DNA of 52,095 bases from Clostridia bacterium. Its GTDB lineage: Bacteria; Bacillota; Clostridia; Oscillospirales; Acutalibacteraceae. Numbering within the stretch: the stretch's first letter is position 1; the number at the start of each line of letters is the position of its first letter. Of the stretch, positions 8,008-16,590 are shown piece by piece. The DNA is taken from contig JAFRJB010000067.1 of the NCBI GenBank assembly GCA_017432485.1, forward strand, positions 1 to 52,095, in the 5' to 3' direction. Both the position numbers and the translations under genes were made by a program. Under the pieces are notes generated by a model that ran no database searches, was not told where the DNA came from, and was given only the letters and a program-made list of their open reading frames with translations.

Positions 8008-8901
8008 ATGAACAAACCCATTATTTTTGAAGGTGCCGGTGTAGCGATTGCCACACCGATGTATGCAGACGGAAGTGTTAATTTCGACGTGCTTGCGCAG
8101 ATGATCGATTTTCAAATAAAAAATCAAACAGATGCGATTATTGTTTGCGGCACGACCGGTGAAGCAAAGACCATGAACACCGATGAGCATATTAAAGTGA
8201 TCAAGTTTGTGGTGGATGAAGTGGCAGGCAGAGTGCCGGTCATTGCCGGTGCCGGCAGCAACGACACCGCCTACGGCGTGGCATTGGCGGATGATGCGGT
8301 TGCCTGCGGTGCAGATGCGCTGCTGCTTGTTACACCCTACTATAACAAGACATCTCAAGAAGGCTTAATACACCATTTTAATTACATTGCAGACCGCGCT
8401 AAGAAGCCAATTATTCTCTATAACGTGCCTTCACGCACCGGTTTAAATATTTTACCGGAAACCTATGCAGAGCTTTCTAAACACCCGATGATTGTAGCTT
8501 CCAAAGAAGCGAACGGTGATATTTCCGCGCTTGCAAAAAGCATTGAGCTTTGCGGTGATAATCTTCACTTTTATTCGGGTAATGATGACCAAACGACTGC
8601 TTTTATGGCACTGGGTGCCAAGGGCGTTATCTCCGTGCTTTCCAATATTATGCCGCGCGAAGCGCATAACATTGCGCAAGCAGCACTGGATGGTGATTTC
8701 AAAAAAAGTGCCGCTTTGCAAATTGAGTATTTGGATATGTGCAATACCCTCTTTTGTGATGTCAATCCCATTCCTGTCAAGCGCGCACTCAATTTAATGG
8801 GTTTTGATGCCGGAGAATGCAGAATGCCTCTGTATCACCTGAGTGAGCAAAACGAGCAAAAACTGATTGCTTGTATGAAAAAATATAATTTGATTGATTA
8901 G
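8008..8901 (+). CDS. dapA: 4-Hydroxy-tetrahydrodipicolinate synthase
   Basis: Condenses pyruvate with aspartate semialdehyde. The 297-residue TIM barrel has the CGTTGEA motif (about 48-54), the catalytic tyrosine in YNVPSRTG and the Schiff-base lysine in VASKEANGD. The ATG at 8008 follows TTGGAG by 8 bases; the TTG codon 18 bases further upstream lies before that site and is not used. It sits between asd and dapB in pathway order. Confidence 0.97.
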   Translation: MNKPIIFEGAGVAIATPMYADGSVNFDVLAQMIDFQIKNQTDAIIVCGTTGEAKTMNTDEHIKVIKFVVDEVAGRVPVIAGAGSNDTAYGVALADDAVACGADALLLVTPYYNKTSQEGLIHHFNYIADRAKKPIILYNVPSRTGLNILPETYAELSKHPMIVASKEANGDISALAKSIELCGDNLHFYSGNDDQTTAFMALGAKGVISVLSNIMPREAHNIAQAALDGDFKKSAALQIEYLDMCNTLFCDVNPIPVKRALNLMGFDAGECRMPLYHLSEQNEQKLIACMKKYNLID

Positions 8902-8920
8902 TAAGGAAAGGCAGTTTAAA

Positions 8921-9673
8921 ATGACAGATATTATTTTAAGCGGATGTTGCGGCAATATGGGCAGAGTGATTACTGCGCTTTGCGAAGAAGACGAACAAAG
9001 TCAAATTGTTGCAGGTGTAGACAGTTTTGATTCCGGGAAGATGCCTTATCCGGTCTTCCCTGCTTTTGATCAAGTTACAAAAAAAGCTGATGTGATTATT
9101 GATTTTTCGAATCCATCTGTTTTGGAATCTATGTTAGAGTTTGCCAAATCAACGCATACACCGGTTGTTATTGCTACAACCGGATATGATGAAAAGCAAC
9201 TGCAGTTAATTGAAACTGCCGCTAAAGATGTTCCTATATTCTTTACATTTAATATGTCTTTGGGCATCAATTTGATGTGCGCACTCGCCAAGACGGCAAC
9301 GAAAGTATTAGGTGAGAACTTTGATATCGAGATTATCGAAAAACACCACAATCAAAAGATTGATGCGCCGAGCGGTACGGCAATTATGCTCGCCAATGCC
9401 ATCAGCGAGGAATTGGAACAAAAACCTCTTTTTGAATATGACCGCCATTCCAAGCGCGCAAAACGCTCCAAGAATGAAATCGGAATTCACTCCGTGCGCG
9501 GCGGCACGATTGTAGGTGAACACGAAATCATCTTTGCCGGCACGGATGAAGTTGTTTCCCTCAAGCACCAGGCAATGAGTAAAAAGGTTTTTGCAGCCGG
9601 CGCAATCAATGCCGCCAAATTCCTAAAAGACAAACAAAGCGGCATGTATTCGATGGAAGATATTATAAAATAA
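8921..9673 (+). CDS. dapB: 4-Hydroxy-tetrahydrodipicolinate reductase
   Basis: Reduces the DapA product with NAD(P)H. The 250-residue protein has the nucleotide-binding start LSGCCGNMGRVITAL, DFSNPSVLESML, and the substrate motif EKHHNQKIDAPSGTA with the catalytic histidine pair. AAGGAAAGG lies 9 bases before the chosen ATG; the reading frame runs in from within dapA, but that extension has no family match. Last gene of asd-dapA-dapB, followed by a strong terminator. Confidence 0.97.
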   Translation: MTDIILSGCCGNMGRVITALCEEDEQSQIVAGVDSFDSGKMPYPVFPAFDQVTKKADVIIDFSNPSVLESMLEFAKSTHTPVVIATTGYDEKQLQLIETAAKDVPIFFTFNMSLGINLMCALAKTATKVLGENFDIEIIEKHHNQKIDAPSGTAIMLANAISEELEQKPLFEYDRHSKRAKRSKNEIGIHSVRGGTIVGEHEIIFAGTDEVVSLKHQAMSKKVFAAGAINAAKFLKDKQSGMYSMEDIIK

Positions 9674-9678
9674 AAAGA

Positions 9679-9710
9679 AAAGAGATTTGGATTTTTCCCA
9701 AATCTCTTTT
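9679..9710. terminator. Bidirectional terminator between dapB and the next minus-strand gene
   Basis: AAAGAGATTTGG (9679-9690) pairs with the matching arm from 9698, loop ATTTTTC, with a T-run on each strand. Confidence 0.85.
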
Positions 9711-9714
9711 TGAT

Positions 9715-10185
9715 TTAATAACGATAATCGATTTTATAAAGCGCCTTTGTTTGTATGTCATAATAATAAATCAAAGCACCGTGAGAATATGCCTCCGGTA
9801 TATAATAATAATCGCCGGCTGATAGGGATTTTAGAAGATGCTCGCGTTCTAATAGAGGATTTTCGTTATCAGTAGACAGCGGATAATGTGTAAATAGATC
9901 TTTAATGCGACTGCCGTTAACTGTTTCCAGGCAATGAAATGCATTGTCTAATTGCGGTTGCTGATCATATACATAATAAGCAATTACATCCCAATCTCCG
10001 CCGCCGTAAAACTGCTCTCCATCAAACTCAATATAGCCTTGCGGTATAAGTGGGTCCTTACTGTTATCGGGCTTTGAATCATTATAGATTACTAAGCCGA
10101 CAATCGATACTGCAACCAAAATAATCGGAATACCGACAACAGCGCAGATAACAGCAATAAGGACTTTTTTACCGGTTGACATCAT
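9715..10185 (-). CDS. Membrane-anchored extracellular protein, unknown function
   Basis: 156 residues: a short cytoplasmic N-terminus, one membrane helix (about 8-33, VLIAVICAVVGIPIILVAV) and an outside domain rich in tyrosine and aromatic residues (YIEFDGEQFYGGG, GDYYYIPEAYSHGALIYYY). There is no lipobox cysteine, so the helix probably serves as a signal anchor. I do not recognise a family. GAGG lies 7 bases upstream, with two ATG codons in a row as possible starts. It begins 9 bp after the methyltransferase gene and is probably co-transcribed with it. Confidence 0.65.
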   Translation of the reverse strand: MMSTGKKVLIAVICAVVGIPIILVAVSIVGLVIYNDSKPDNSKDPLIPQGYIEFDGEQFYGGGDWDVIAYYVYDQQPQLDNAFHCLETVNGSRIKDLFTHYPLSTDNENPLLEREHLLKSLSAGDYYYIPEAYSHGALIYYYDIQTKALYKIDYRY

Positions 10186-10194
10186 TCAATTACC

Positions 10195-11301
10195 TCAAAA
10201 ATAAGAATAGTAAGTACATTTAATCATGCCGTTGTAGAGTTTACGGCGTTTACGCGCTTTAGCGCCGTATATTTTTTCAAATTCTTCATCCGGGGAAATG
10301 ATATTATAGCTCCACCCTTTTTGCGCTACAAATAACTTTCCCATCGTTTGGTAAAGATTACGAGCAGTTTGAATATCTGCCATCCGTTCTCCGTAAGGCG
10401 GATTGGTAATGAGTGTCCCTTTTTCCGTCTCGGCTGAGAAGTCACGAATATCCGCTTGGCGCAATGTCATCAGTTTGCGCACACCGAACTTTACGGCATT
10501 ACTATGCGTTAATTCGACTGCAGCAGGGTCTATATCACTGCCAAAGGCGCGAAAAGGCGTGTTGTGCTTAATTTCATCGAGCGCTCTTGTTCGTTCCCTC
10601 TGCCAGGCTTCACTCGGTATTTGCCCCCATTGCTCGCTAATAAAACCGCGTCGATAGCCCGGTTGAATATTGTTAGCCAACATCGCTCCTTCAATAAGAA
10701 TGGTGCCGGAACCGCAAAATGGGTCATATAAAGTATGATAATCTCTTACTCTTGCGATTTTACACAAAGCTGCTGCCAGCGTTTCTTTAATAGGCGCTTC
10801 ATTAGAATGTGCGCGGTACCCTCTTTTATGCAGCCCTGCACCGGTGGTGTCTATCATCACGGTCACTTCATCTTTCAAAATAGAAAACTGTATCTGATAA
10901 ATTGGTCCGTCTTCTTCGAACCACTGCACACGATATACTCCTGAAAGTGAAGTAACAACTGCTTTTTTGATAATTTTTTGGCAATCCGGTACAGAATGCA
11001 GTTTGGAGTTCAAACTCCAGCCTTTGACCGGAAAAGCCGCATTCTGCGGTAAATAATCACTCCAAGGCAGAGCTTTGACACTCTCAAATAAATTATCAAA
11101 GCTTTCGGCGCGAAATTGCCCTACCACGATTAAAACCCTTTCGGCTACACGCAGGCAAATATTTGCGCGCGGGATTTGGTCAATCGAGCCTTCAAACAGT
11201 ACCCTGCCGTTTTCAGCTGTCACATTTTCAAAATCCAGATCTCTTAATTCTTCGGCAACTAAACCCTCTGTGCCAAGCAGGCACGGTGCACAAAATTTCA
11301 T
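10195..11301 (-). CDS. THUMP-domain RNA methyltransferase (RlmL/YpsC type)
   Basis: Probable S-adenosylmethionine-dependent methyltransferase acting on 23S rRNA, 368 residues. The N-terminal half (about 1-155) is a ferredoxin-like plus THUMP RNA-binding module starting CAPCLLGTEGLVAEEL; the C-terminal half is a UPF0020 methylase with the cofactor motif DPFCGSGTILIEGAML and the catalytic NPPYGERM, which marks N-methylation of an exocyclic amine, as in RlmL (m2G). It corresponds to only one half of the E. coli RlmKL fusion. The start lies about 25 bases after the hpf terminator hairpin, so it needs its own promoter or read-through; no clear promoter is visible. Confidence 0.88.
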   Translation of the reverse strand: MKFCAPCLLGTEGLVAEELRDLDFENVTAENGRVLFEGSIDQIPRANICLRVAERVLIVVGQFRAESFDNLFESVKALPWSDYLPQNAAFPVKGWSLNSKLHSVPDCQKIIKKAVVTSLSGVYRVQWFEEDGPIYQIQFSILKDEVTVMIDTTGAGLHKRGYRAHSNEAPIKETLAAALCKIARVRDYHTLYDPFCGSGTILIEGAMLANNIQPGYRRGFISEQWGQIPSEAWQRERTRALDEIKHNTPFRAFGSDIDPAAVELTHSNAVKFGVRKLMTLRQADIRDFSAETEKGTLITNPPYGERMADIQTARNLYQTMGKLFVAQKGWSYNIISPDEEFEKIYGAKARKRRKLYNGMIKCTYYSYF

Positions 11302-11325
11302 CGGTTTCTCTTCTTTGCAAAAACA

Positions 11326-11345
11326 GGGAGGGCGGAAGCCCTCCC
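11326..11345 (-). terminator. Terminator after hpf
   Basis: GGGAGGGC (11326-11333) pairs with GCCCTCCC (11338-11345) around a four-base loop, followed on the minus strand by TGTTTTTGC. Confidence 0.8.
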
Positions 11346-11362
11346 CTAAATACTTATCACTC

Positions 11363-11902
11363 TTATAATACTTCAGCCATTAATAAGCCGTATTTACCGT
11401 CTTTTCTCTTGTAAATGACATTGACTTCTTCTGTCTCAGCATTAAAGAACATATAGAAGTTATGCCCTAAGAGATTCATTTCAAGAATTGCTTCTTCCAC
11501 AAACTGCGGTTTCATCTGCACTCTTTTTTCTCTGACAATATCAAAGGTGGTCTCTTCATAAATTTTTTCTTCATCCTCGGCAAATAAGGAGTCAATCGAA
11601 GGCGCACCCTTGATTTTTCTCTCAAGTCTGGTCTTATTCTTTCTTATTTTTCTAATTAAAGAATCAACCGCTCTATCGAGAGCTTCAACTCTGTCATCGC
11701 TGACTTCCTCGGCTCTAACGGTAACAGAACCGTTTTTGGCGGTGATCTCCACTTTTTGCTCATTGTTGTCGGAACTGACAGTGACATCAGCAGAAGCATC
11801 ATCACCCAACAGCTTATATACTTTAGAGAGCTTAAGCTCTGCTCTTTCGATAAAAGAATCTTTTAAAGTGCATTTTCTTGTAATAAAGTTAGTAGTATTC
11901 AT
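11363..11902 (-). CDS. hpf: Ribosome hibernation-promoting factor, long form
   Basis: Binds the 30S decoding centre and dimerises 70S ribosomes in stationary phase. The 179-residue protein has the N-terminal HPF/RaiA domain (about 1-105) and the C-terminal dimerisation domain (about 120-175, with VREKRVQMKPQFVEEAILEM and GHNFYMFFNAETEEVNVIYKRKDGKYGLL), which marks the long form found in Firmicutes. AGGAG lies 7 bases before the ATG. It is monocistronic, with its own promoter (11956-11984) and terminator. Confidence 0.95.
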   Translation of the reverse strand: MNTTNFITRKCTLKDSFIERAELKLSKVYKLLGDDASADVTVSSDNNEQKVEITAKNGSVTVRAEEVSDDRVEALDRAVDSLIRKIRKNKTRLERKIKGAPSIDSLFAEDEEKIYEETTFDIVREKRVQMKPQFVEEAILEMNLLGHNFYMFFNAETEEVNVIYKRKDGKYGLLMAEVL

Positions 11903-11955
11903 AATAACAACTCCTTGTTGTGAGAATGGAAAAGACTGCTTATCTTTTCAACATT

Positions 11956-11984
11956 ATTATAGCATTATATAAGCCATAAATCAA
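11956..11984 (-). promoter_or_regulatory. Promoter of hpf
   Basis: On the minus strand TTGATT (11979-11984), a 17-bp spacer and TATAAT (11956-11961). This looks like a vegetative sigma promoter; no sigma-B or sigma-H motif is obvious. Confidence 0.55.
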
Positions 11985-11990
11985 TAAAAA

Positions 11991-12010
11991 AGCAGAGAAT
12001 AATCTCTGCT
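11991..12010 (-). terminator. Terminator after the phospholipase C gene
   Basis: AGCAGAGA (11991-11998) pairs with TCTCTGCT (12003-12010), followed on the minus strand by TTTTTATT. Confidence 0.8.
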
Positions 12011-12034
12011 TTCACTATTTTATTTTACTTTTAC

Positions 12035-12922
12035 TTACATTAAACCAACTTCCACACAGAATTTATAGAAATACTGCGTTGTGGAAATCATGGCATTACA
12101 AGTTGTGGCGCGCGCCGCATCGTCGTAATCCGGGTTGGAAGAATCACCGGTAACCTTATCCGATAAACCATAGGAAGCGAAGCCGTTATTGCGCACAATT
12201 TGACCGGCTGTGCAATATTTTGCTTCTTCATACACACTGCTATCTAAAGTATTACCGGGAATGGAGTATTTTGTGCGGTTATTATCGACATAGCTCTCAT
12301 AAGCACTGTGGTTAGAGTTGACTGCTGTTTTATTGGTGGCATGGTGCGCTTCACAAGCATCCTGTACAAAGTGTGAGCCTCTGCCGATAGCAGACATAGC
12401 CGAAGAAATATTGCCGTTTTTGTAGTAGGAAACCGCTTCGTTATAATAGCTTTGTGCTTTGTCTTTTGCAGTTGTACTACCCATGTAACTTGTCTCGGTA
12501 TACGGATTATAAAAGTGCGTGTTGAAAAGAACACCCATATCATAGGTATCCGGGTAATCGGCACCTTCTAAAACCAGAGAAGCATTGGAAGACTGTGTTA
12601 ACAAACTATCACCTTTATCATTGGCTAAAATACGCAAAGCATTCGCACAAATGTATTGGTGCGTATGGTCGGAACCACCGGATTTGAAATTGACAAAATA
12701 CTCGGCACCGACAGTAATATTTGCCCCTTCGTAAGCTCTTTGGTAGCGATCAATCGTATTAATTTCTCCCAATGTGTCATCACTGCCATCCGCTATTTCA
12801 ATCACAAAATCGGGTAAATATTGGTCACCGCCGGTTTCTTCTGCAAATGTAGGAATAACACAGCAAACACCCAAAAGAGCGATTAAAACAGTACTTATTA
12901 AACTAACAGTTAACTTTTTCAT
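12035..12922 (-). CDS. Secreted zinc-dependent phospholipase C
   Basis: Probable exported enzyme of the zinc phospholipase C / S1-P1 nuclease superfamily, whose members cleave phosphatidylcholine-type lipids (the alpha-toxin of Clostridium perfringens is the best known). 295 residues with a signal peptide ending near CVIPTFA-EE. Likely metal ligands follow the family pattern: H86/H88 (DHTHQY), D125 (YPDTYD), H136 (NTHFYNP), H184 and D188 (GSHFVQDA), H193 or H194 (EAHHA), H205 and E209 (NHSAYES). Unlike alpha-toxin there is no C-terminal C2-like membrane-binding domain, and the expected N-terminal tryptophan ligand is not obvious. The ATG at 12922 has GGTGAG upstream. It is monocistronic with a hairpin in its leader. 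Substrate and any toxicity are unproven. Confidence 0.8.
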   Translation of the reverse strand: MKKLTVSLISTVLIALLGVCCVIPTFAEETGGDQYLPDFVIEIADGSDDTLGEINTIDRYQRAYEGANITVGAEYFVNFKSGGSDHTHQYICANALRILANDKGDSLLTQSSNASLVLEGADYPDTYDMGVLFNTHFYNPYTETSYMGSTTAKDKAQSYYNEAVSYYKNGNISSAMSAIGRGSHFVQDACEAHHATNKTAVNSNHSAYESYVDNNRTKYSIPGNTLDSSVYEEAKYCTAGQIVRNNGFASYGLSDKVTGDSSNPDYDDAARATTCNAMISTTQYFYKFCVEVGLM

Positions 12923-12946
12923 ACAGCTCACCATCTCTTAATGGAC

Positions 12947-12973
12947 ATCGGCGTCTTCCGATACGACACCGAT
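12947..12973 (-). other. Hairpin in the phospholipase C leader
   Basis: 12947-12955 (ATCGGCGTC) pairs with 12965-12973 (one G-U pair) around a 9-base loop, ending 25 bases before the start codon. It may stabilise the mRNA or control translation. The sequence beyond it to 13036 is AT-rich and shows no clear promoter. Confidence 0.4.
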
Positions 12974-13036
12974 ATTAAATATTTAAATATAATCTTCTAA
13001 ATTAAATATTAACATAAACAATAAAAAAAAGCAATA

Positions 13037-14404
13037 TTAATTTATTAGTGCTTCAAATGCATCTCTTACCGACTCAACAGCAACAATTTCAATTTGCTTT
13101 TTAAGCTTCGGTGAGATGTTTTTGAGGTTGTTTTTCGGAATAATACAGCGAGAAAATCCGAGCCTTGCCGCTTCACTCACCCGCTGTTCGCAACACACCA
13201 CACTTCTGACTTCCCCGGCAAGCCCGATTTCACCGAAAGCAATCACATCATCCGGCACTACAACATCTTTGAGAGAACTGACAAGCGCCATCGCTACCGA
13301 CAAATCCGCCGCGGGTTCATCAAGTTTTAAACCGCCGACAACATTGACATAAGTATCCATATTTCCTAAATAATACCCGGCTTTCATTTCCAAAACCGCA
13401 ATAAGCATATTCATGCGATTATAATCAAAGCCTGTCGCCATGCGCCGCGGGTTACCGAAATTGGTCGGCGCGGCAAGCCCCTGCACTTCGGCAAAAATCG
13501 GTCTTGTGCCCTCCATAATGCAGGCAATACAGGTGCCGGAGGCACCTTTCGGTCTGCCGGAAATGAGCATCAATGATGGATTTTCGACTTCTTTTAAGCC
13601 GGCATTACCCATTTCGAACACACCAATTTCATTGGTGGAACCGAAACGGTTTTTAGCAGCTCTTAATATCCTGTAGGCTAACTGCTTGTCCCCTTCAAAG
13701 TAAAGCACGGCATCGACCATATGCTCTAATATTTTCGGACCTGCCAAGTCACCGTCTTTATTAACATGACCGACAATAAAAATCGGAATGTTATTGCGTT
13801 TAGCGCAGCCCATCAATATATTGGTGCATTCTCTGATTTGTGTCACACTGCCGGCAGATGAAGAAGCGGTATCGGCAACCATGGTTTGAATAGAGTCGAT
13901 CATCACGATATCCGGTTTCATGCTCGAAATATATTGGCTGATGGCGAGCATATCTTTTTCAGGCATAATAAAGAGATTTTCAGTATACACATTTAAACGA
14001 TTAGCGCGCAGTTTAATCTGCTGGGCACTCTCTTCACCGGAAACATAGAGCACTTTGAGTTGTTTACCTAAATACTCGCAAATTTGCAAAAGCAACGTAG
14101 ATTTGCCGATACCCGGGTCGCCGCCGAGCAATATCAAACTCCCCTGTACTATCCCGCCCCCAAGCACTCTGTCAAGCTCTTTCATACCGGTTTGGTAGCG
14201 GTGCTCGTTGTCGATTTTTATTTGGTCAATCGGTAAAGCGGTTAAATCCGTCGCTCTGCCGGTAGCAAATTTCTCTGCCGCCTGCACACGAATTTCTTCC
14301 ATTGTGTTCCACTCTTTGCAAGAGGGACATTGCCCGTACCATTTTGAACTGTCGTAGCCGCAGGAAGCGCATACAAACATCGTTTTAGTGCTGTTTTTCG
14401 CCAT
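13037..14404 (-). CDS. radA: DNA repair protein RadA (Sms)
   Basis: RecA-like helicase that promotes branch migration of recombination intermediates. The 455-residue protein has an N-terminal four-cysteine zinc finger (CASCGYDSSKWYGQCPSC, about 12-29), Walker A GGDPGIGKST (about 94-103), the RadA-specific KNRFG motif (AKNRFGSTNEIGVF) and a C-terminal Lon-protease-like domain. AGGAG lies 7 bases before the ATG. It begins inside the last 20 bases of the amidase gene, so the two are translationally coupled. Confidence 0.97.
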   Translation of the reverse strand: MAKNSTKTMFVCASCGYDSSKWYGQCPSCKEWNTMEEIRVQAAEKFATGRATDLTALPIDQIKIDNEHRYQTGMKELDRVLGGGIVQGSLILLGGDPGIGKSTLLLQICEYLGKQLKVLYVSGEESAQQIKLRANRLNVYTENLFIMPEKDMLAISQYISSMKPDIVMIDSIQTMVADTASSSAGSVTQIRECTNILMGCAKRNNIPIFIVGHVNKDGDLAGPKILEHMVDAVLYFEGDKQLAYRILRAAKNRFGSTNEIGVFEMGNAGLKEVENPSLMLISGRPKGASGTCIACIMEGTRPIFAEVQGLAAPTNFGNPRRMATGFDYNRMNMLIAVLEMKAGYYLGNMDTYVNVVGGLKLDEPAADLSVAMALVSSLKDVVVPDDVIAFGEIGLAGEVRSVVCCEQRVSEAARLGFSRCIIPKNNLKNISPKLKKQIEIVAVESVRDAFEALIN

Positions 14405-15131
14405 CGTTTTCTCCTGTTAAATAATCATTAATTCCCAAAAATACCGCAAATGCAAAGTTAGAGCGGTACTTTTTATCTTTAAATCGGTTTAATTCTTTTT
14501 GGTTTGACATAAAGCCGCATTCCAGTAGTAGCGCCGGGTGTGTGGCGCGGTAAATAATATAGACACTGCTGTCCATTTGCTTGAGTGCTCTTTCATTGCC
14601 CTTTTGCACGCTTTGTACCAACCTGCTTCGAATGGCTTCGGCGAGCACGCGACTATTCGGGTGGTTGGGTGAGTAAAAAAGCTGACTTCCCCAATACTGC
14701 TTTTGACTAAAATTATTCATATGAAGACTGATAAAAACGGAATCGGGATAGCTTTCGGCTATTTTAAGGCGATTGTGCAAATCAGACACATTTTGTTCTC
14801 TTAAAGAAGCGCTGTGATCATCACAAATAAAATCATCCGTTTCTCTGGTCATCACGACTGTATAACCGTTTTGCAGCAGGATTTCTCGCAGCGCAAAACC
14901 AAGCGAAAGGTTAATGTCTTTTTCCAAAGTGCCGTCTGCCCCGACAGCACCGCCATCGGGACCGCCGTGACCGCAATCCAGCACAATTGTTTGTGTTTTT
15001 TTAGCGGTTGTTTGCGCCTTTATGTGCTGCGGTTTTGAGAATAAAAAATACAAACCGCAAAGCATTAAAACCGCTATTACCAAGAGTAAAAAGATAACCA
15101 GTGCAATAAATCGAAATTGTTTCATACGCAT
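14385..15131 (-). CDS. N-acetylmuramoyl-L-alanine amidase (CwlD-like, Amidase_3)
   Basis: Zinc amidase that cuts the bond between muramic acid and the stem peptide. 248 residues: an N-terminal membrane helix or uncleaved signal (about 8-31), then the Amidase_3 domain with the metal-binding H55 in LDCGHGGPDGGA, the glutamate in GTLEKDINLS, the second zinc histidine in FISLHMNN and the catalytic glutamate in LLLECGFMSN. The single-domain, membrane-anchored form resembles CwlD, which makes muramic lactam in spore cortex; divergence from sigK supports this but does not prove it. Two in-frame ATG codons (15131 and 15125) are possible; AAGGG fits the second better. Confidence 0.85.
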   Translation of the reverse strand: MRMKQFRFIALVIFLLLVIAVLMLCGLYFLFSKPQHIKAQTTAKKTQTIVLDCGHGGPDGGAVGADGTLEKDINLSLGFALREILLQNGYTVVMTRETDDFICDDHSASLREQNVSDLHNRLKIAESYPDSVFISLHMNNFSQKQYWGSQLFYSPNHPNSRVLAEAIRSRLVQSVQKGNERALKQMDSSVYIIYRATHPALLLECGFMSNQKELNRFKDKKYRSNFAFAVFLGINDYLTGENDGEKQH

Positions 15132-15257
15132 TATCCCTTCAAAAGATAATACATTATATGAAGCATTTCGAAATAGATACCAATCCTATGCTTTCAATCT
15201 ATTTTAGCATATGAACCGGTACAGTTCAAATATAATATACTAAAAGGGGGCATATTT

Positions 15258-15959
15258 TTGATTGAACTACTATTAAGCGTACTATCCGGGCTCTATTTCT
15301 TTGCTTTAAATGTACGCGAAAGCTACTTATTTCCAAAACAACTAAGCAAAAAAGAGGAAGAAGAGTATATTCACAGAAAAGAACAAGGTGATACTGTTGC
15401 CAGGCAAAAACTGATTGAACACAATTTGCGCCTGGTCTCACACATCACAAAAAAGTATTATTCCAAAACCGGCGAGCCGGAAGAGCTTATTTCCATTGGT
15501 ACAATCGGGTTAATTAAAGGTGTTGACAGTTATAAAAGCAATAAAAAAACAAAACTAAGCACTTACCTTGCCAAATGTATACAAAATGAAATCTTAATGT
15601 ATTTCAGAGCCAACAAAAAAACGGCTCAAGATGTTTACATCAGTGAGCCGATTGATACGGATGCCGAAGGCAACCCCTTGACATTTATGGATATTATCGC
15701 CAAAGAAGATACCATAGCCGATGAAATTGATATAAAAATCAAAAGTGAAAAACTAAAGCAATTTATTACCCAAATCGAAAACCCGCGCGAAAAAGCGGTG
15801 ATTATCAAGCGATTCGGGCTTGACGGGAAAGCTCCGTTAACACAAAAACAGGTCGCCGCAATGCTGCACATTTCGCGCAGTTATGTTTCGCGCATTGAAA
15901 AGAAAGTGATTGAAGATTTACAAAAGAAATTCGGTGTCAATAAAGATAAGGACAAATAA
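15258..15959 (+). CDS. sigK: Sporulation sigma factor SigK-type
   Basis: RNA polymerase sigma factor expected to drive late mother-cell genes during sporulation. 233 residues. A hydrophobic pro-like N-terminus (IELLLSVLSGLYFF) precedes region 2 (EHNLRLVSHITKKYY, EELISIGTIGLIKGVDSY, KLSTYLAKCIQNEILMYFR) and region 4 (PREKAVIIKRFGL, LTQKQVAAMLHISRSYVSRIEKKV). The start is TTG with AGGGGG 7 bases upstream. The gene is intact, with no skin-type interruption. It diverges from the CwlD-like gene and its last 23 bases overlap the converging glycosylase gene. A possible -10 (TATAAT, 15231-15236) lies upstream, but I cannot tell which sigma factor reads it. Confidence 0.9.
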   Translation: MIELLLSVLSGLYFFALNVRESYLFPKQLSKKEEEEYIHRKEQGDTVARQKLIEHNLRLVSHITKKYYSKTGEPEELISIGTIGLIKGVDSYKSNKKTKLSTYLAKCIQNEILMYFRANKKTAQDVYISEPIDTDAEGNPLTFMDIIAKEDTIADEIDIKIKSEKLKQFITQIENPREKAVIIKRFGLDGKAPLTQKQVAAMLHISRSYVSRIEKKVIEDLQKKFGVNKDKDK

Positions 15960-16434
15960 CCTGCCACTGTTCTTTAAGCCGCTCCAAAGAAAAGGCGGCA
16001 TTGGCAGGGCTTGTCGATGGCAGCTTCATCGCTTCTATTCCGGTGAGCGGCAAAGAATATTTAACGTAATAGTTATAAGAAGCGGCACCGTTGCAAAATA
16101 TTGCTTTAATGTCGGCAGTTCCGAGAATAACACTTAAATCATTCGGCACAGCATTTTGAATAGAAGCATCTGCTGAGCCGCTGATTTGGCAAGATTGCAA
16201 CACATCCCACAGCGCAATATGGTTTTTAAGCAAAAACGCTTTCTTTTGTGTATGTGTTTGCGGCACTTCACACTCTAACACACCCGCTAACACTTTCCAG
16301 AATCGATTTTGCGGATGGTCGTAGAAAAACTGCCCTTCTCTGGATTTCACAGACGGAAAAGAGCCTAAAATCAAAATTTTACTATCTTGGTTATATATCG
16401 GGTCGATATTATGAAAAGCGGTCATCTGTTTCAT
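15937..16434 (-). CDS. DNA-deoxyinosine glycosylase (uracil-DNA glycosylase superfamily)
   Basis: Probable base-excision enzyme that removes hypoxanthine, the deamination product of adenine, from DNA. The 165-residue protein has the family-6 motifs LILGSFPSVKSREGQFFYDHPQNRFWKVL split over residues 21-49 and the C-terminal LPSTSPANA. Length is typical. GGGAG lies 6 bases before the ATG. It converges on sigK with a 23-bp overlap of the two coding ends. Confidence 0.85.
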   Translation of the reverse strand: MKQMTAFHNIDPIYNQDSKILILGSFPSVKSREGQFFYDHPQNRFWKVLAGVLECEVPQTHTQKKAFLLKNHIALWDVLQSCQISGSADASIQNAVPNDLSVILGTADIKAIFCNGAASYNYYVKYSLPLTGIEAMKLPSTSPANAAFSLERLKEQWQVICPYLY

Positions 16435-16472
16435 GGTGTTTCTCCCAAAAATTTAATTGTATAGTAATAAAA

Positions 16473-16492
16473 GCCGTTCCAAGCGGAACGGC
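16473..16492. terminator. Terminator after tRNA-Leu(UAG)
   Basis: GCCGTTCC (16473-16480) pairs with GGAACGGC (16485-16492) around AAGC. On the minus strand it ends the tRNA transcript (CTTTTATT follows); on the plus strand a run of seven T also follows. Confidence 0.8.
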
Positions 16493-16498
16493 TTTTTT

Positions 16499-16583
16499 TG
16501 GTGCGGGTAACAGGACTTGAACCTGCACATCGCAAGATACCGGATCCTAAATCCGGCGCGTCTGCCAATTCCGCCATACCCGC
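16499..16583 (-). tRNA. tRNA-Leu, anticodon UAG
   Basis: Acceptor arm GCGGGTA pairs with TACCCGC, discriminator A, encoded CCA. The anticodon stem CCGGA/TCCGG encloses TTTAGGA, giving UAG. A long variable arm (about TATCTTGCGATG) marks a class II leucine tRNA. Its 5' end lies only 7 bases after the stop codon of the lipoprotein gene, so both are probably on one transcript. Confidence 0.95.
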
Positions 16584-16590
16584 ATAATGT

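Noticed and set aside
12035..12922. Alpha-toxin orthologue
   Set aside because: Fold and metal motifs match the superfamily, but the C-terminal domain needed for membrane binding is missing.
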